The notes beneath the pieces were generated by a model, which was not told the DNA's origin, did no database searches, and saw only the letters and a program-made list of their open reading frames with translations. From an uncultured bacterium (GTDB lineage Bacteria > Bacillota > Clostridia > Oscillospirales > Acutalibacteraceae), in NCBI GenBank assembly GCA_949283655.1, contig CASDTH010000011.1, forward strand, positions 1 to 40,964: a stretch of 40,964 nucleotides of DNA, read 5' to 3'. Shown one piece after another: positions 32,775-40,952 of this stretch (position 1 is the first letter of the stretch; every line of letters begins with the position of its first letter). Made by a program: the position numbers and the translations under genes.

Positions 32775-33674
32775 TTGATTGATGTTGTCAACGTAACAAA
32801 ACGCTTTGGCAAATTCACCGCCCTGAGCGGCCTGACCTTTTCCGTAAGCCGTTCTTCCATCTATGGCCTGGTGGGCTATAATGGCGCGGGTAAAACAACG
32901 CTGCTTAAAACAATTGCTGGCGTTTACAAGCCGGAGGAGGGCGAGGTCCGCATTGACGGCGAGCCGATTTTTGAAAACGCCAAAATGAAGCAGCGGCTTT
33001 TTTACGTGCCGGATGACCTCTATTTTCAACCGTATGCAAGCATGGAAAAAATGGCCCGCTTCTATCAGGGCTATTATCCGAAATTCAGCCTGAAAACCTT
33101 TCAAAGCCTGGCAAAGGTTTTTAAGCTGGATGTGACAAAGCGCATCAACGGCTTTTCAAAGGGGATGCAGCGGCAGGCGGAGATGGTGCTGGGGATGTCG
33201 GCGCACCCGGATGTGCTGCTGCTCGACGAATCCTTTGATGGCCTTGACCCCGCCAAGCGGAGCCTGACAAAGCAGCTGCTGGCGGAATACATGGCGGAGA
33301 AAGAGGTCTCCATCATCGTCTCCTCCCACAATCTGCACGAGGTAGAGGATCTTTGCGACCATGTGGGCCTGATTAACGGGCAGAAGCTCGCCATGGACTG
33401 CTCCATTGCGCAAATCAGCCAAAGCCGCTGCAAATTCCGCCTTGCCTTTGGCCGGGAGATGACGCAGCAGGATTTCCCCTGCCTCGCCATCAAGCGCTTC
33501 CAGAAGGACGGCAGCATGATCCTGCTCACCGCCGCGGGCGAAAAGGAGCAGGTGGAAGCGCAGCTGCGCGGGATGAATCCGCTCGTGCTGGAGGCTATGC
33601 CGCTTTCGCTTGAAGAAATATTTTTGGATGAAATGGAGGGCACTGATTATGACTTCTCAGAAATCTTCCGCTAA
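32775..33674 (+). CDS. ABC transporter ATP-binding protein (YtrB-like)
   Basis: A 299-residue ABC ATPase. Walker A GYNGAGKTT (about residues 38-46), a weakly conserved signature FSKGMQRQ, Walker B VLLLDESFDGLD and the switch His in SSHNLHEVEDL are all present. The C-terminal ~90 residues form the extra domain seen in exporter-type ATPases of this group. A TTG start at 32775 is supported by GAGGAGGG 6 nt upstream; the long upstream frame crosses the promoter. It overlaps the permease gene by 26 nt, so the two subunits are made together. A paralogue about 60 per cent similar by eye lies at 36488. Substrate is unknown, but YtrA-associated systems often respond to cell-envelope antibiotics. Confidence 0.92.
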   Translation: MIDVVNVTKRFGKFTALSGLTFSVSRSSIYGLVGYNGAGKTTLLKTIAGVYKPEEGEVRIDGEPIFENAKMKQRLFYVPDDLYFQPYASMEKMARFYQGYYPKFSLKTFQSLAKVFKLDVTKRINGFSKGMQRQAEMVLGMSAHPDVLLLDESFDGLDPAKRSLTKQLLAEYMAEKEVSIIVSSHNLHEVEDLCDHVGLINGQKLAMDCSIAQISQSRCKFRLAFGREMTQQDFPCLAIKRFQKDGSMILLTAAGEKEQVEAQLRGMNPLVLEAMPLSLEEIFLDEMEGTDYDFSEIFR

Positions 33675-35985
33675 TCCGCGCCGCTATACCTTCCGCACAA
33701 CGCTTACCTCCAACTTTTTGCTTCCGCTGCTCAACACGATTTTACTCACGCTGCTGCTGCCAGCCTACAACCTGATGCAATTCCTGCAGCTGGAACAGGA
33801 TGCGATTGGTGGCGAGGGCGCCGCGCCCCTGAGGGAGACCTATACCTATCTCCTCTTTGGCGCGAACGATGCGTTTGGGCTACTGCTGATCCCGGGCTGT
33901 GTGCTTCTCTCCGGGCTGCTTGGCGTGATGGTATTCCGCTTTATCGCCAGCAAGAAGACGGTGAATGTATATTACAGCCTCGGCATTACGCGTAAGGCAC
34001 TGTTCACCTCCAAGTATCTGGCGGGGATCCTGATGCTGGTGGTATCCGTAGCGATCCCGATGCTGCTGAACCTGATGATCAACATTGCCTATCTCGGCTC
34101 TTCCTGGCAGCTATGGAGCGCAGCGGTCTATTATTTCTGGAGCATTTCGATCCTTTGCTGCTTCGCCTTCACGGTGACGGCAGCGGTGTTCAGCTGCGTG
34201 GGTACGGTAGCAGAGGGGTGCTTCTTCCCCTTCGTCATATTAGGGGCGCCCACCATTGTGCTGTACTGCCTGCAATTTTTGATGGCAACACTCTATGGCA
34301 ACCCTTACGGCGTCTATTTTTACGGCTCCAACGTCCCGTCGTCAACGCTGCCGGCCATGTTCCAATCCTTTAACCCGATACTGTTTCTGCGCGACGGCCT
34401 GACAAACCTTCAGGCACTGGATAGCGCTGGTAAAACGGTACCGGCCATGTACGGCCTGGAGGGTACGCCCTGGAGCCGGCCCGATTTTCTCCCGCTGATT
34501 TTATGGACGGCAGCAGTCGTCGCCGTGATGTTCCTGGGGATGTATTTATTCCGTAGGCGCAAGGCAGAAATCTGTGGCTTCCTCGGCGCGAACCGGGTGC
34601 TGAATTTCCTCATCACCTTCCTGCTCGGCTTTTTGGGGTTTGGGCTCGTGGTCCGCTTCACGGAGGAAACGCTCGGCATGGCGGTGGCCATCCTGATTGG
34701 CCTGCTGGTATACGCTGTGATTTATTGCGTGGTGGATCTTGCGCTGATCCGTAATGGCCGGGAATTCCTGCGCGGCATGGTCAAGCTGCCGGCTCACCTT
34801 GGCATCGCGCTGGCGGTAGGCATCCTCTTCGCCACAGGGCTGTTCGGCTTCAGCAGCCGCCTGCCGGAGGTATCGGAGATTCAGAGCGTTTCCGTCACCG
34901 TGCCGACGGATTGCTTTATCGGCACAGGCTGTTCCTCCACCGGCTATGGCTGGGTGGATTACGATTGGGCCTCCACCGGAGACCTGCTCAACGGCATTAC
35001 CGGGGAGGAGGATCTTCGGCTCGTCCGCGCGGTGCATGAGCAGATTATAAAGAGCGGCGATCAGCCGCTCACCAGCGACGACCCAAACGTCGCTCGTGAG
35101 GAGCAGTTCGTTGCAGGCAGGGTGCAGTTCGTCTATGAGCTGAAAAATGGGAAAAAGCTGCTGCGCAGCTATTCCCACATCCCGGTATCGGCGCTCAACG
35201 CGCTCACCCGCGTGGAGGACACCGCTGCGGCGAAAGAGGCGGTGAAAAAACTGCTGACGGAGCCCGCAAAGGAAGAGCGCTCCTCACAGGATTATTACCG
35301 CTCGTCCATTCAGGAGAGCGGCGCCATCGCCCTGCTGAGCCCTTATATGGAGCAGGAGACGCCGCTGGAGCTCTCGCAGACGCAGCGCAAAGCTCTACTG
35401 CAGGCCATCGCCGGCGATGTCACAGGGCAGAAAGCGGAGCAGCGGTATTTCCCCACACAGCAGCCGCTTGGCTACTTGAGAATTACAGATGACGATATGC
35501 TACATGGCGGCGCCGAAGCCCGCTCCCCCTTCGCCAGCGTTTCCTACGGCTATATGGTGAGCCTGACGCCGCAGATGAGCCGGACGCTGCAATTTTTACG
35601 CCTCAACGGCCTGGAGGACGCCCTGATACCAGCCGCCGGGGTGGAAAGCGTAGAGGTCATCCGGGCGCACGAGGATGAATTCTATCAAGCTTATCAGTAT
35701 AACTATCAATCCTTCTACTTCCTCGGCGCATGGCAATCACAAGCGCAGTTTGAAGAGATGCAGGAAGAGATGGCGCAGGGCGGCGCGCCTGATCCCACCT
35801 TTTCAGGCGCGGCACGCTGGACAGGCGCGCAGGCGCAGGAGATCGCCTCCCGCTCCCACATTGCCTACTATTACGGGGTGGACGGCTACTTCCTCCGTGC
35901 GAAGCTCGCGGACGGCAAGGGCTACACCTGCATGTTCCTGCCGGAATCCGCCGCACCGCAATATGTGAAGGATGCGGTAAAATAA
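33649..35985 (+). CDS. ABC transporter permease with large extracytoplasmic domain
   Basis: A 778-residue permease partner of the preceding ATPase. The N-terminal half has about nine hydrophobic helices (roughly residues 20-45, 68-92, 115-140, 150-205 in two, 285-305, 320-345, 350-372, 390-410). The remaining 365 residues after the last helix are hydrophilic and probably outside the cell. A short Ser/Gly/Cys-containing stretch (CFIGTGCSSTGYG) follows the final helix. The ATG at 33649 is used because GGAGGG lies 8 nt upstream, although this start lies inside the ATPase gene. The length and tail are larger than simple ABC-2 permeases, suggesting recognition of an external ligand. The start of this protein resembles a 37-codon remnant at 37420. 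Confidence 0.87.
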   Translation: MTSQKSSANPRRYTFRTTLTSNFLLPLLNTILLTLLLPAYNLMQFLQLEQDAIGGEGAAPLRETYTYLLFGANDAFGLLLIPGCVLLSGLLGVMVFRFIASKKTVNVYYSLGITRKALFTSKYLAGILMLVVSVAIPMLLNLMINIAYLGSSWQLWSAAVYYFWSISILCCFAFTVTAAVFSCVGTVAEGCFFPFVILGAPTIVLYCLQFLMATLYGNPYGVYFYGSNVPSSTLPAMFQSFNPILFLRDGLTNLQALDSAGKTVPAMYGLEGTPWSRPDFLPLILWTAAVVAVMFLGMYLFRRRKAEICGFLGANRVLNFLITFLLGFLGFGLVVRFTEETLGMAVAILIGLLVYAVIYCVVDLALIRNGREFLRGMVKLPAHLGIALAVGILFATGLFGFSSRLPEVSEIQSVSVTVPTDCFIGTGCSSTGYGWVDYDWASTGDLLNGITGEEDLRLVRAVHEQIIKSGDQPLTSDDPNVAREEQFVAGRVQFVYELKNGKKLLRSYSHIPVSALNALTRVEDTAAAKEAVKKLLTEPAKEERSSQDYYRSSIQESGAIALLSPYMEQETPLELSQTQRKALLQAIAGDVTGQKAEQRYFPTQQPLGYLRITDDDMLHGGAEARSPFASVSYGYMVSLTPQMSRTLQFLRLNGLEDALIPAAGVESVEVIRAHEDEFYQAYQYNYQSFYFLGAWQSQAQFEEMQEEMAQGGAPDPTFSGAARWTGAQAQEIASRSHIAYYYGVDGYFLRAKLADGKGYTCMFLPESAAPQYVKDAVK

Positions 35986-36114
35986 CCGCATTTCAATCCC
36001 ACGGGCACGCAAGGCTTGCGGCCAGGCGCGCCCTACCAGGTTGTTCCCGCCTGCGGCTGTGGCCGTGGGCGGATCGCCCTGTCATCAGGCTGTATGAAAA
36101 GGGAGGGGTTCGCC

Positions 36115-36495
36115 TTGATTGATATTGACCTGCGAAGCCGCACGCCGATCTACGAGCAGATCAAGGAGCAGATCATGCGCTATATCCAGCTCGGTGTGTT
36201 CCGTCCGCACGAGCAACTGCCGTCCATCCGCACACTGTCGCGCGAGCTGAACCTGAATATCAACACGGTCAAGCACGCTTTTATGGATCTGGAGGCGTAC
36301 GGCGTGATCTATTCCCTGCCGGGCAAAGGGAGCTACGTCAGCGAAAACGCCTTTGCCAACGCGCATATCCGGGAGAAGGCGCTGGAGGAGCTGCGTGCGG
36401 TGATGCTCTCCTGCCAGTCCAAAGGCGTCACGCAGGAGGAGATGCTCGCTTTGACGGCGGAAATCTATGCAAGGGGGGATATGCCCGATGATTGA
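36115..36495 (+). CDS. GntR family regulator, YtrA subfamily
   Basis: A 126-residue transcription factor. An N-terminal winged helix (SRTPIYEQIKEQIMRYI, then PHEQLPSIRTLSRELNLNINTVKHAFMDLEAYGVI in landmarks, ending LPGKGSYV) is followed by a short helical C-terminal dimerisation part, the layout of YtrA regulators that have no large effector domain. YtrA-type repressors control adjacent ABC transporters, often in response to cell-wall stress. A TTG start at 36115 is supported by AAGGGAGGGG 6 nt upstream; the ATG at 36094 lies inside that site. Its stop overlaps the next ATPase start by 8 nt. The probable target is the palindrome at 32729-32740. Confidence 0.92.
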   Translation: MIDIDLRSRTPIYEQIKEQIMRYIQLGVFRPHEQLPSIRTLSRELNLNINTVKHAFMDLEAYGVIYSLPGKGSYVSENAFANAHIREKALEELRAVMLSCQSKGVTQEEMLALTAEIYARGDMPDD

Positions 36496-37423
36496 TGTAA
36501 TTGACGTTACGAAACGCTTCGGGGCATTTACAGTGTTCAGCGGCCTATCGCTGACCGTGCCTAAATCGTCCATTTACGGGCTGGTCGGGTTCAATGGAGC
36601 CGGCAAAACCACGCTGCTGAAAACCGCCGCCGGCATTTACCGGCCGGAAGAGGGCGCCGTCCGCATGGATGCGGAAAATATATTTGACAATGCCAAAATG
36701 AAGCGCCGCCTGTTTTATATGCCGGATGAGCTATATTTTCAACCCTTCGCGACGCTGGAGAAAATGTCAAAATTTTATCAGAACTACTACCCCTCCTTCA
36801 GCCGCAGAACCTTTCGCGAGCTCGTGGATATCTTCGCGTTGGACCCCCATAAAAAGATCAACGGCTTCTCCAAGGGGATGCAGCGGCAGGCGGAGCTGAT
36901 CCTCTGCCTCTCCACCCATCCGGATTTTTTGCTGCTGGATGAATCCTTCGACGGCCTTGACCCCGCCAAACGGAACACGGCCAAAAAGCTGCTGCTCGAA
37001 TACGTTGCCGAGCGCGGCGCGAGCGTGCTCATCTCCTCCCACAACCTACATGAGCTGGAGGATTTGTGCGACCGTGTCGGCCTTCTGGACGGGCAAAGGC
37101 TGGCTTTAGACTGCACGGTGGATGATATCAGCGCGGCCTACTGTAAATTCCGCGTGGCGTTCGACCGGGAGGTCAGCCGCGCCGATTTCACGGGCTTTGC
37201 CTGCAAGCGCTTTGCCCGGGACGGCCGCCTGATTACCCTGACGGTGGAGGGAGATATCCAATCGCAGGAGGAGCGGCTGCGCGCCATGCATCCGATCCTG
37301 CTCGAGCGCTTCCCCCTTTCACTCGAGGAGGTCTTTATGGCACAGATGGAGGCCGGAGAGCGGGATTATTCCGGCATTTTCCGCCCGGATGAGGACATCT
37401 CAGAAAGGAGGCCCAAAAAATGA
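36488..37423 (+). CDS. Second ABC transporter ATP-binding protein (YtrB-like paralogue)
   Basis: A 311-residue ABC ATPase clearly duplicated from, or sharing an ancestor with, the one at 32775. Walker A GFNGAGKTT, signature FSKGMQRQ, Walker B LLLDESFDGLD and the switch SSHNLHELEDL are intact, so it should hydrolyse ATP. The C-terminus is longer by about 10 charged residues (PDEDISERRPKK). Its start overlaps the end of the GntR gene by 8 nt, implying coupled translation. Unlike the first cassette, no permease follows; only a 37-codon frame overlaps its stop. It may therefore work with the permease at 33649 or be a leftover. Confidence 0.92.
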   Translation: MIDVIDVTKRFGAFTVFSGLSLTVPKSSIYGLVGFNGAGKTTLLKTAAGIYRPEEGAVRMDAENIFDNAKMKRRLFYMPDELYFQPFATLEKMSKFYQNYYPSFSRRTFRELVDIFALDPHKKINGFSKGMQRQAELILCLSTHPDFLLLDESFDGLDPAKRNTAKKLLLEYVAERGASVLISSHNLHELEDLCDRVGLLDGQRLALDCTVDDISAAYCKFRVAFDREVSRADFTGFACKRFARDGRLITLTVEGDIQSQEERLRAMHPILLERFPLSLEEVFMAQMEAGERDYSGIFRPDEDISERRPKK

Positions 37424-37533
37424 AGCGGAAAGCAGAGCCTACTATCACCCGCTGTGCATTCCACCGCGCGCTGACAGCCGGGCTGCCCGGCGTGCCTCCC
37501 ATCGCTCTGCGCGAGGCTGTGGCGGATTCCTGA
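37420..37533 (+). pseudogene. 37-codon remnant, possibly of a lost permease gene
   Basis: The ATG at 37420 overlaps the TGA of the second ATPase (ATGA) and has an excellent ribosome binding site, AAAGGAGG, 9 nt upstream, but the frame stops after 37 codons. The peptide (MKRKAEPTITRCAFHRALTA at its start) resembles the beginning of the permease at 33649 (RRYTFRTTLT aligned to TRCAFHRALT), and occupies the position a permease gene would hold. No further permease-like sequence follows before the next promoter at 37555. I infer deletion of most of the gene. The alternative is a genuine short peptide; the match is short and judged by eye. Confidence 0.5.
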
Positions 37534-37554
37534 GCCGCTTTTTCTGCGCCGCGA

Positions 37555-37583
37555 TTGCGCTCCGTTAAAAAATAGCGTATAAT
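37555..37583 (+). promoter_or_regulatory. Sigma-A promoter of the 35-residue membrane peptide
   Basis: TTGCGC (37555-37560), 17-bp spacer, perfect TATAAT (37578-37583). Confidence 0.7.
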
Positions 37584-37625
37584 AAAACCAGTTTTTTAGA
37601 TTACCGAAGGGAAAGGGGCCGGACA

Positions 37626-37733
37626 ATGCGCTTAAAAAAAGGGAACAGCGCCGCAGCCGCCGGGGCGGTCGCAACGCTGACCATTCTTTCCATCGCGGTT
37701 TTGGTGATGGTGCGCCGGTACGGGAGAGGATAA
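37626..37733 (+). CDS. 35-residue single-helix membrane peptide
   Basis: A short gene with a complete expression set: promoter at 37555-37583, AAGGGG 8 nt upstream of the ATG, and a terminator at 37764-37807. The product begins MRLKKGNSAAAAGAVA, then has one hydrophobic helix (about residues 9-29) and ends in the basic MVRRYGRG, so it should span the membrane once with positive charge on both ends. I do not recognise a family. Size and charge pattern recall small regulatory or type I toxin-like membrane peptides, but no antisense RNA is evident and this is speculation. Confidence 0.6.
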   Translation: MRLKKGNSAAAAGAVATLTILSIAVLVMVRRYGRG

Positions 37734-37763
37734 GCCTCCGGCAGCAAAACGCCCCGCGCACGT

Positions 37764-37807
37764 GGCGCGCTTGCAGAGCTTATGCACCTGCAGCGTGCCT
37801 TTTTTTG
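37764..37807 (+). terminator. Intrinsic terminator after the small peptide gene
   Basis: An imperfect stem of about 11 bp (37764-37775 with 37788-37799) is followed by seven T residues. Confidence 0.75.
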
Positions 37808-37841
37808 TTCCGGTAAAAGGCCGCCAGCCTGTTTTCCCCGG

Positions 37842-37870
37842 TTGCACAGAATTCTGTGCGATGCTATAAT
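37842..37870 (+). promoter_or_regulatory. Sigma-A promoter with embedded 16-bp palindrome, upstream of the GH18-like gene
   Basis: TTGCAC (37842-37847), 17-bp spacer, TATAAT (37865-37870) with extended TGC. The perfect palindrome GCACAGAATTCTGTGC spans 37844-37859, overlapping the -35 box and most of the spacer, a classical repressor-operator position. Confidence 0.82.
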
Positions 37871-37911
37871 AAACTCACCCAAAAAGCAAGCGAAAAAGGT
37901 GGGAGATTTTT

Positions 37912-38961
37912 ATGAAAAAAGCGATAAAATGGGTTGCTCTACTTCTGAGCATGGTTACGGTGGCCGCTCTGCTCTCCGGCTGCTCCAACGCCGCAAAGTC
38001 CACGCCGGTCGATATCAACGACTTCCGCGTTACCGCCTATATCACGGCCGACTCCATCCAAGACCCGGCTGCGCTTACGGCAGAGGATTTTGATATCATC
38101 ACCGATATCATCCTGTTTAGCTGCGCCACATTTGATGAAACAGGCGCCCTGCAGGTGCAGACGGAGTGGATGGAAACGGCGCTGAAAAACCTGCAACCGA
38201 TTCTTAGCCAACATGACATTCCGGTTTATTTAAACGTGCTGGGCCCCGACCCGGAGGGGACGTTTGACGATTGGAACAAGCAGATGGCCGCCAAAGGAGA
38301 CCTGCACAAAGCGGCGTTTGAAAGCGGCGTGCTGGAGGACAATATCTTAGCCGTTGTAGAGCAATATGGTTTTGACGGCGTGTATTTTGACTATGAGTTT
38401 CCAATTGAGGATGAATACTGGGAGGCATACAATGCCTTCCTGCTCCGCCTGGACGGCAAACTCGGCGGCAAACTGCTGGGAATTGCCTTACCCGACTGGG
38501 ACATCAAGCTCTCCGACGAAGCGATTGCCGCAGTTGACCGTGTGGAAGCAATGCTTTACGACGTTTATGACGATGACGGCCGCCACGCAACCTATGACCG
38601 CTGCACCGACCTTTCTAAGCAGTTCGCCAAGGCCGGGCTTGACAAGGCAAAGGTGGATTTTGGCCTGCCGTTTTATGCGCGCCCGACCGACAATAAAGCC
38701 TACTGGTATGCATGGCGCGATTACTACGGCTTTGTGGATGAAGAAGGCGCCTACATGGATGGTGAGCTTGGCAAAACATTTTATTTTAACACGCCGGAAA
38801 TAGTGGCGCAAAAAACGGAATTCGCCATTGAGAATGGATTTGGCGGCATGATGCTGTGGCACTATGCTTACGATTTGCCATCTACAGATGAGCGTTCGCT
38901 GCTGCGCGCCATCGGCGATACCATTGCAGAAGTAAAAAGCGGCACCGGCATAACGAAATAA
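37912..38961 (+). CDS. GH18-like glycoside hydrolase lipoprotein
   Basis: A 349-residue exported lipoprotein: signal peptide with lipobox LLSGC (Cys24), then a TIM barrel of glycoside hydrolase family 18 (chitinase/endo-beta-N-acetylglucosaminidase type). The active-site motif DGxxxDxE is intact as DGVYFDYE (Asp155 to Glu162, Glu162 the acid). The downstream barrel strands include ALPDWD, MLYDVYDDDG, FGLPFYAR and MMLWHYAYDLP, the last matching the family's substrate-binding Trp strand. It would act outside the membrane on GlcNAc-containing glycans such as peptidoglycan, chitin or N-glycans. AGGTGGGAG precedes the ATG. It has its own promoter with a palindrome, so expression is probably regulated. 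A terminator follows at 39066. Confidence 0.9.
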   Translation: MKKAIKWVALLLSMVTVAALLSGCSNAAKSTPVDINDFRVTAYITADSIQDPAALTAEDFDIITDIILFSCATFDETGALQVQTEWMETALKNLQPILSQHDIPVYLNVLGPDPEGTFDDWNKQMAAKGDLHKAAFESGVLEDNILAVVEQYGFDGVYFDYEFPIEDEYWEAYNAFLLRLDGKLGGKLLGIALPDWDIKLSDEAIAAVDRVEAMLYDVYDDDGRHATYDRCTDLSKQFAKAGLDKAKVDFGLPFYARPTDNKAYWYAWRDYYGFVDEEGAYMDGELGKTFYFNTPEIVAQKTEFAIENGFGGMMLWHYAYDLPSTDERSLLRAIGDTIAEVKSGTGITK

Positions 38962-39065
38962 AAACTGGCGTTCAAAAGTTTCTGAGGTACATAGCAAAGC
39001 CGTTATGCAGTGATATGCTATGGGCAAGGAGCCTATCCGCAAGCGCTCCGAACAATGAACCAACA

Positions 39066-39103
39066 AGCCGCTCGCCCTTCTCAGGGTGGAGCGGCTTTCT
39101 CTT
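39066..39103 (+). terminator. Intrinsic terminator after the GH18-like gene
   Basis: A stem of about 12 bp with one bulge (39066-39077 with 39084-39096) is followed by TTCTCTT. The rest of 38962-39193 holds no gene. Confidence 0.7.
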
Positions 39104-39193
39104 ATCACCAACGAATCAAAAAGCCGAAAACGCCGCTGTGTGAAGCGCTCCCGGCGGGGAAGGAAGAAGAGCCTGCACTCTATGCCATAATGC

Positions 39194-40324
39194 TTAAACA
39201 AAATATTGTAGGAGTGCATATAGCAAAAATAGAACGATTAGGAAGCCTATATTCAGGAGGGTAAACCAGCAAAAATATCGTTTCCGCTGTGCAGGATATT
39301 CTTTTATCACCATTTTATAAGAAATCAGGCTCGCCATAGAAGCGATCAACGTGCCCAAGCCACCAAAATTGCAACCGATGATTAACCGTTGCCATTGAGA
39401 AGTAAAACCTGATAGCAGCAAGGAGGCTGGCACATTGCTGATGATCTGGCTGGTCAAAATGGAAACCACCTCAACGCGGCCATCTAAAGCAGAGGCCAGG
39501 AGCTGCTGAACCCCGTCAATTTGGGAAATGTTACCCACAAAAATGAAGAAAGCAAAAAAGGTCCCCAGCAGGGAATAATCGATGGAGGCCAGCAGCTTCC
39601 GGTCATAAAGCAGCAAAGAAACGGCCATGATGGCTGCGATCACGACGGGAGAAAGCACTTTGAAAAGCCCCAAAAGGCACAGCGCAAATCCCGCCGCATA
39701 GAAAAGCAGGGCCTTGGAGCTACCCAATGCCGCAGATAGAGAGATTCCCCCGATACGTGCAGGCTTCATCAAAGCAATGATGCATGCTAAGCCTGCACCT
39801 GCGGCAAGGACATACGGAAGCATCAGCCCGCAAAAGGCACCAAATGTTAGCCCCGATTGGTTGTAGAGGTAAAGATTTTGCGGGTTTCCCATCGGAGTCA
39901 GCATGCTACCAAGATTAGCGGCAATCGTTTGCAGCACCACCTGCGGCACCACCAAGTGTTCCTGGCCCGCAATCTGCAAAATGGTGAGCCCAAATGGGAC
40001 AAAGGCAATCAATGCAACGTCATTCGTAATCACCATGCTGAACAGAAACGGCAAAAAGACCTGGATAAACAGCATCGTGCGCGTTGTCCGAATCCTTTTC
40101 AGCAAGAGATTTGCCATGCAAACAAAAAAATTTGCTTTTTGCAGGCCCTTCATAACTGCCATCAGGCTGAATAAAAGGGTTAACGTATCCCAGTCTATGT
40201 ATGAAAAATAGGCCGCGCTTGGGGGAACAAGCAGGCAAGAGAGGCACGCGATCAGAATGGCGGCGCATAGGACCATTTCCTTTTTAAAAAAGGAAACACA
40301 GTTTTTTGCAAAATTCCACATCAT
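39194..40324 (-). CDS. SLC13/ArsB-NhaD-like anion transporter
   Basis: A 376-residue membrane protein with about ten helices, of the ion-transporter superfamily that includes SLC13 dicarboxylate carriers, ArsB and CitMHS. The two diagnostic hairpin motifs are visible: FSMVITNDVALIAFVPF (about residues 88-104) and its downstream GNPQNLYLY, and in the second half GNISQIDGVQQL with ISNVPASLLLSGF. The exact substrate (citrate, other carboxylates, arsenite or Na+/H+) cannot be told. The start at 40324 is chosen over the GTG at 40342, with GGTGGG about 9 nt upstream. A -10-like TATAAT lies at 40402-40407 on the minus strand without a good -35. Apart from this, 40325-40632 shows no gene. Confidence 0.88.
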   Translation of the reverse strand: MMWNFAKNCVSFFKKEMVLCAAILIACLSCLLVPPSAAYFSYIDWDTLTLLFSLMAVMKGLQKANFFVCMANLLLKRIRTTRTMLFIQVFLPFLFSMVITNDVALIAFVPFGLTILQIAGQEHLVVPQVVLQTIAANLGSMLTPMGNPQNLYLYNQSGLTFGAFCGLMLPYVLAAGAGLACIIALMKPARIGGISLSAALGSSKALLFYAAGFALCLLGLFKVLSPVVIAAIMAVSLLLYDRKLLASIDYSLLGTFFAFFIFVGNISQIDGVQQLLASALDGRVEVVSILTSQIISNVPASLLLSGFTSQWQRLIIGCNFGGLGTLIASMASLISYKMVIKEYPAQRKRYFCWFTLLNIGFLIVLFLLYALLQYFV

Positions 40325-40623
40325 ATCACAGTACCCACCCACTTAATATCAATAAACTTCATTTGGAAAAGCATTCAAAGAGGAAGCCAATGGGTTCTAC
40401 GATTATACAAAGCTGCAATCGAGGCGTTTCATCCCATAAAATAGCCGCCGTAGATCATGATAAGTAAGCTCACAAAATATTCTGCTACTTGTAGAAGTCC
40501 AACCCGAAAAAAATTGGTAGCGACAGGAAAGCAGCCGTGAGCGTTTATAACCGAGCAGACAAGCCAAGCGGGATTTTTGCAGAAAAGGAGAGGCAAATAA
40601 GCTGGCAAATAACGTATTGGGGC

Positions 40624-40662
40624 AAAAAAATACGTCGGAGCAAAGCGGACTTTGCTCCGACG
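40624..40662 (-). terminator. Intrinsic terminator of tRNA-Leu
   Basis: A perfect 13-bp stem (40650-40662 with 40633-40645, loop TCCG on the transcript strand) is followed on the minus strand by TATTTTTTT. Confidence 0.93.
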
Positions 40663-40749
40663 TGGTGCCGGTGACCGGGGTCGAACCGGTACGGTATCGC
40701 TACCACTGGATTTTGAGTCCAGCACGTCTGCCAATTCCATCACACCGGC
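40663..40749 (-). tRNA. tRNA-Leu (anticodon CAA)
   Basis: The minus strand folds as a class II tRNA of 87 nt including an encoded CCA. Acceptor stem GCCGGTG pairs with CACCGGC, discriminator A. The anticodon stem CTGGA/TCCAG holds loop CTCAAAA, giving anticodon CAA for UUG codons. The long variable arm (TGGTAGCGATACC region) and the GGTTCGACCC T arm are typical of tRNA-Leu. UUG is the start codon I infer for several genes here, which is unrelated to this tRNA. Confidence 0.97.
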
Positions 40750-40764
40750 ACAGAAAGCTTCTTT

Positions 40765-40793
40765 ATTATAGCGTAAGCTTCCACAAAAATCAA
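40765..40793 (-). promoter_or_regulatory. Sigma-A promoter of tRNA-Leu
   Basis: On the minus strand: TTGATT (40788-40793), 17-bp spacer, TATAAT (40765-40770), 15 bp before the mature tRNA 5' end. Confidence 0.85.
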
Positions 40794-40952
40794 GAGTTGA
40801 TTTTCACACAAATAAGAGTGGCCTGTAGAGCTACAATACATATTGGACAGCGTGGGCAAGAAAAAGCGAATAAAAAGGTAGAAGGGCAGAGCCTTCATAG
40901 GTATAGTTAAGTTACGGCACCAAACAACCCACGGAAAGGAGCTCTGTCCCTC

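Noticed and set aside
40429..40743. 104-codon frame on the minus strand running out of the tRNA gene
   Set aside because: It begins inside tRNA-Leu and crosses the tRNA terminator. The hydrophobic end is curious but there is no independent start signal.
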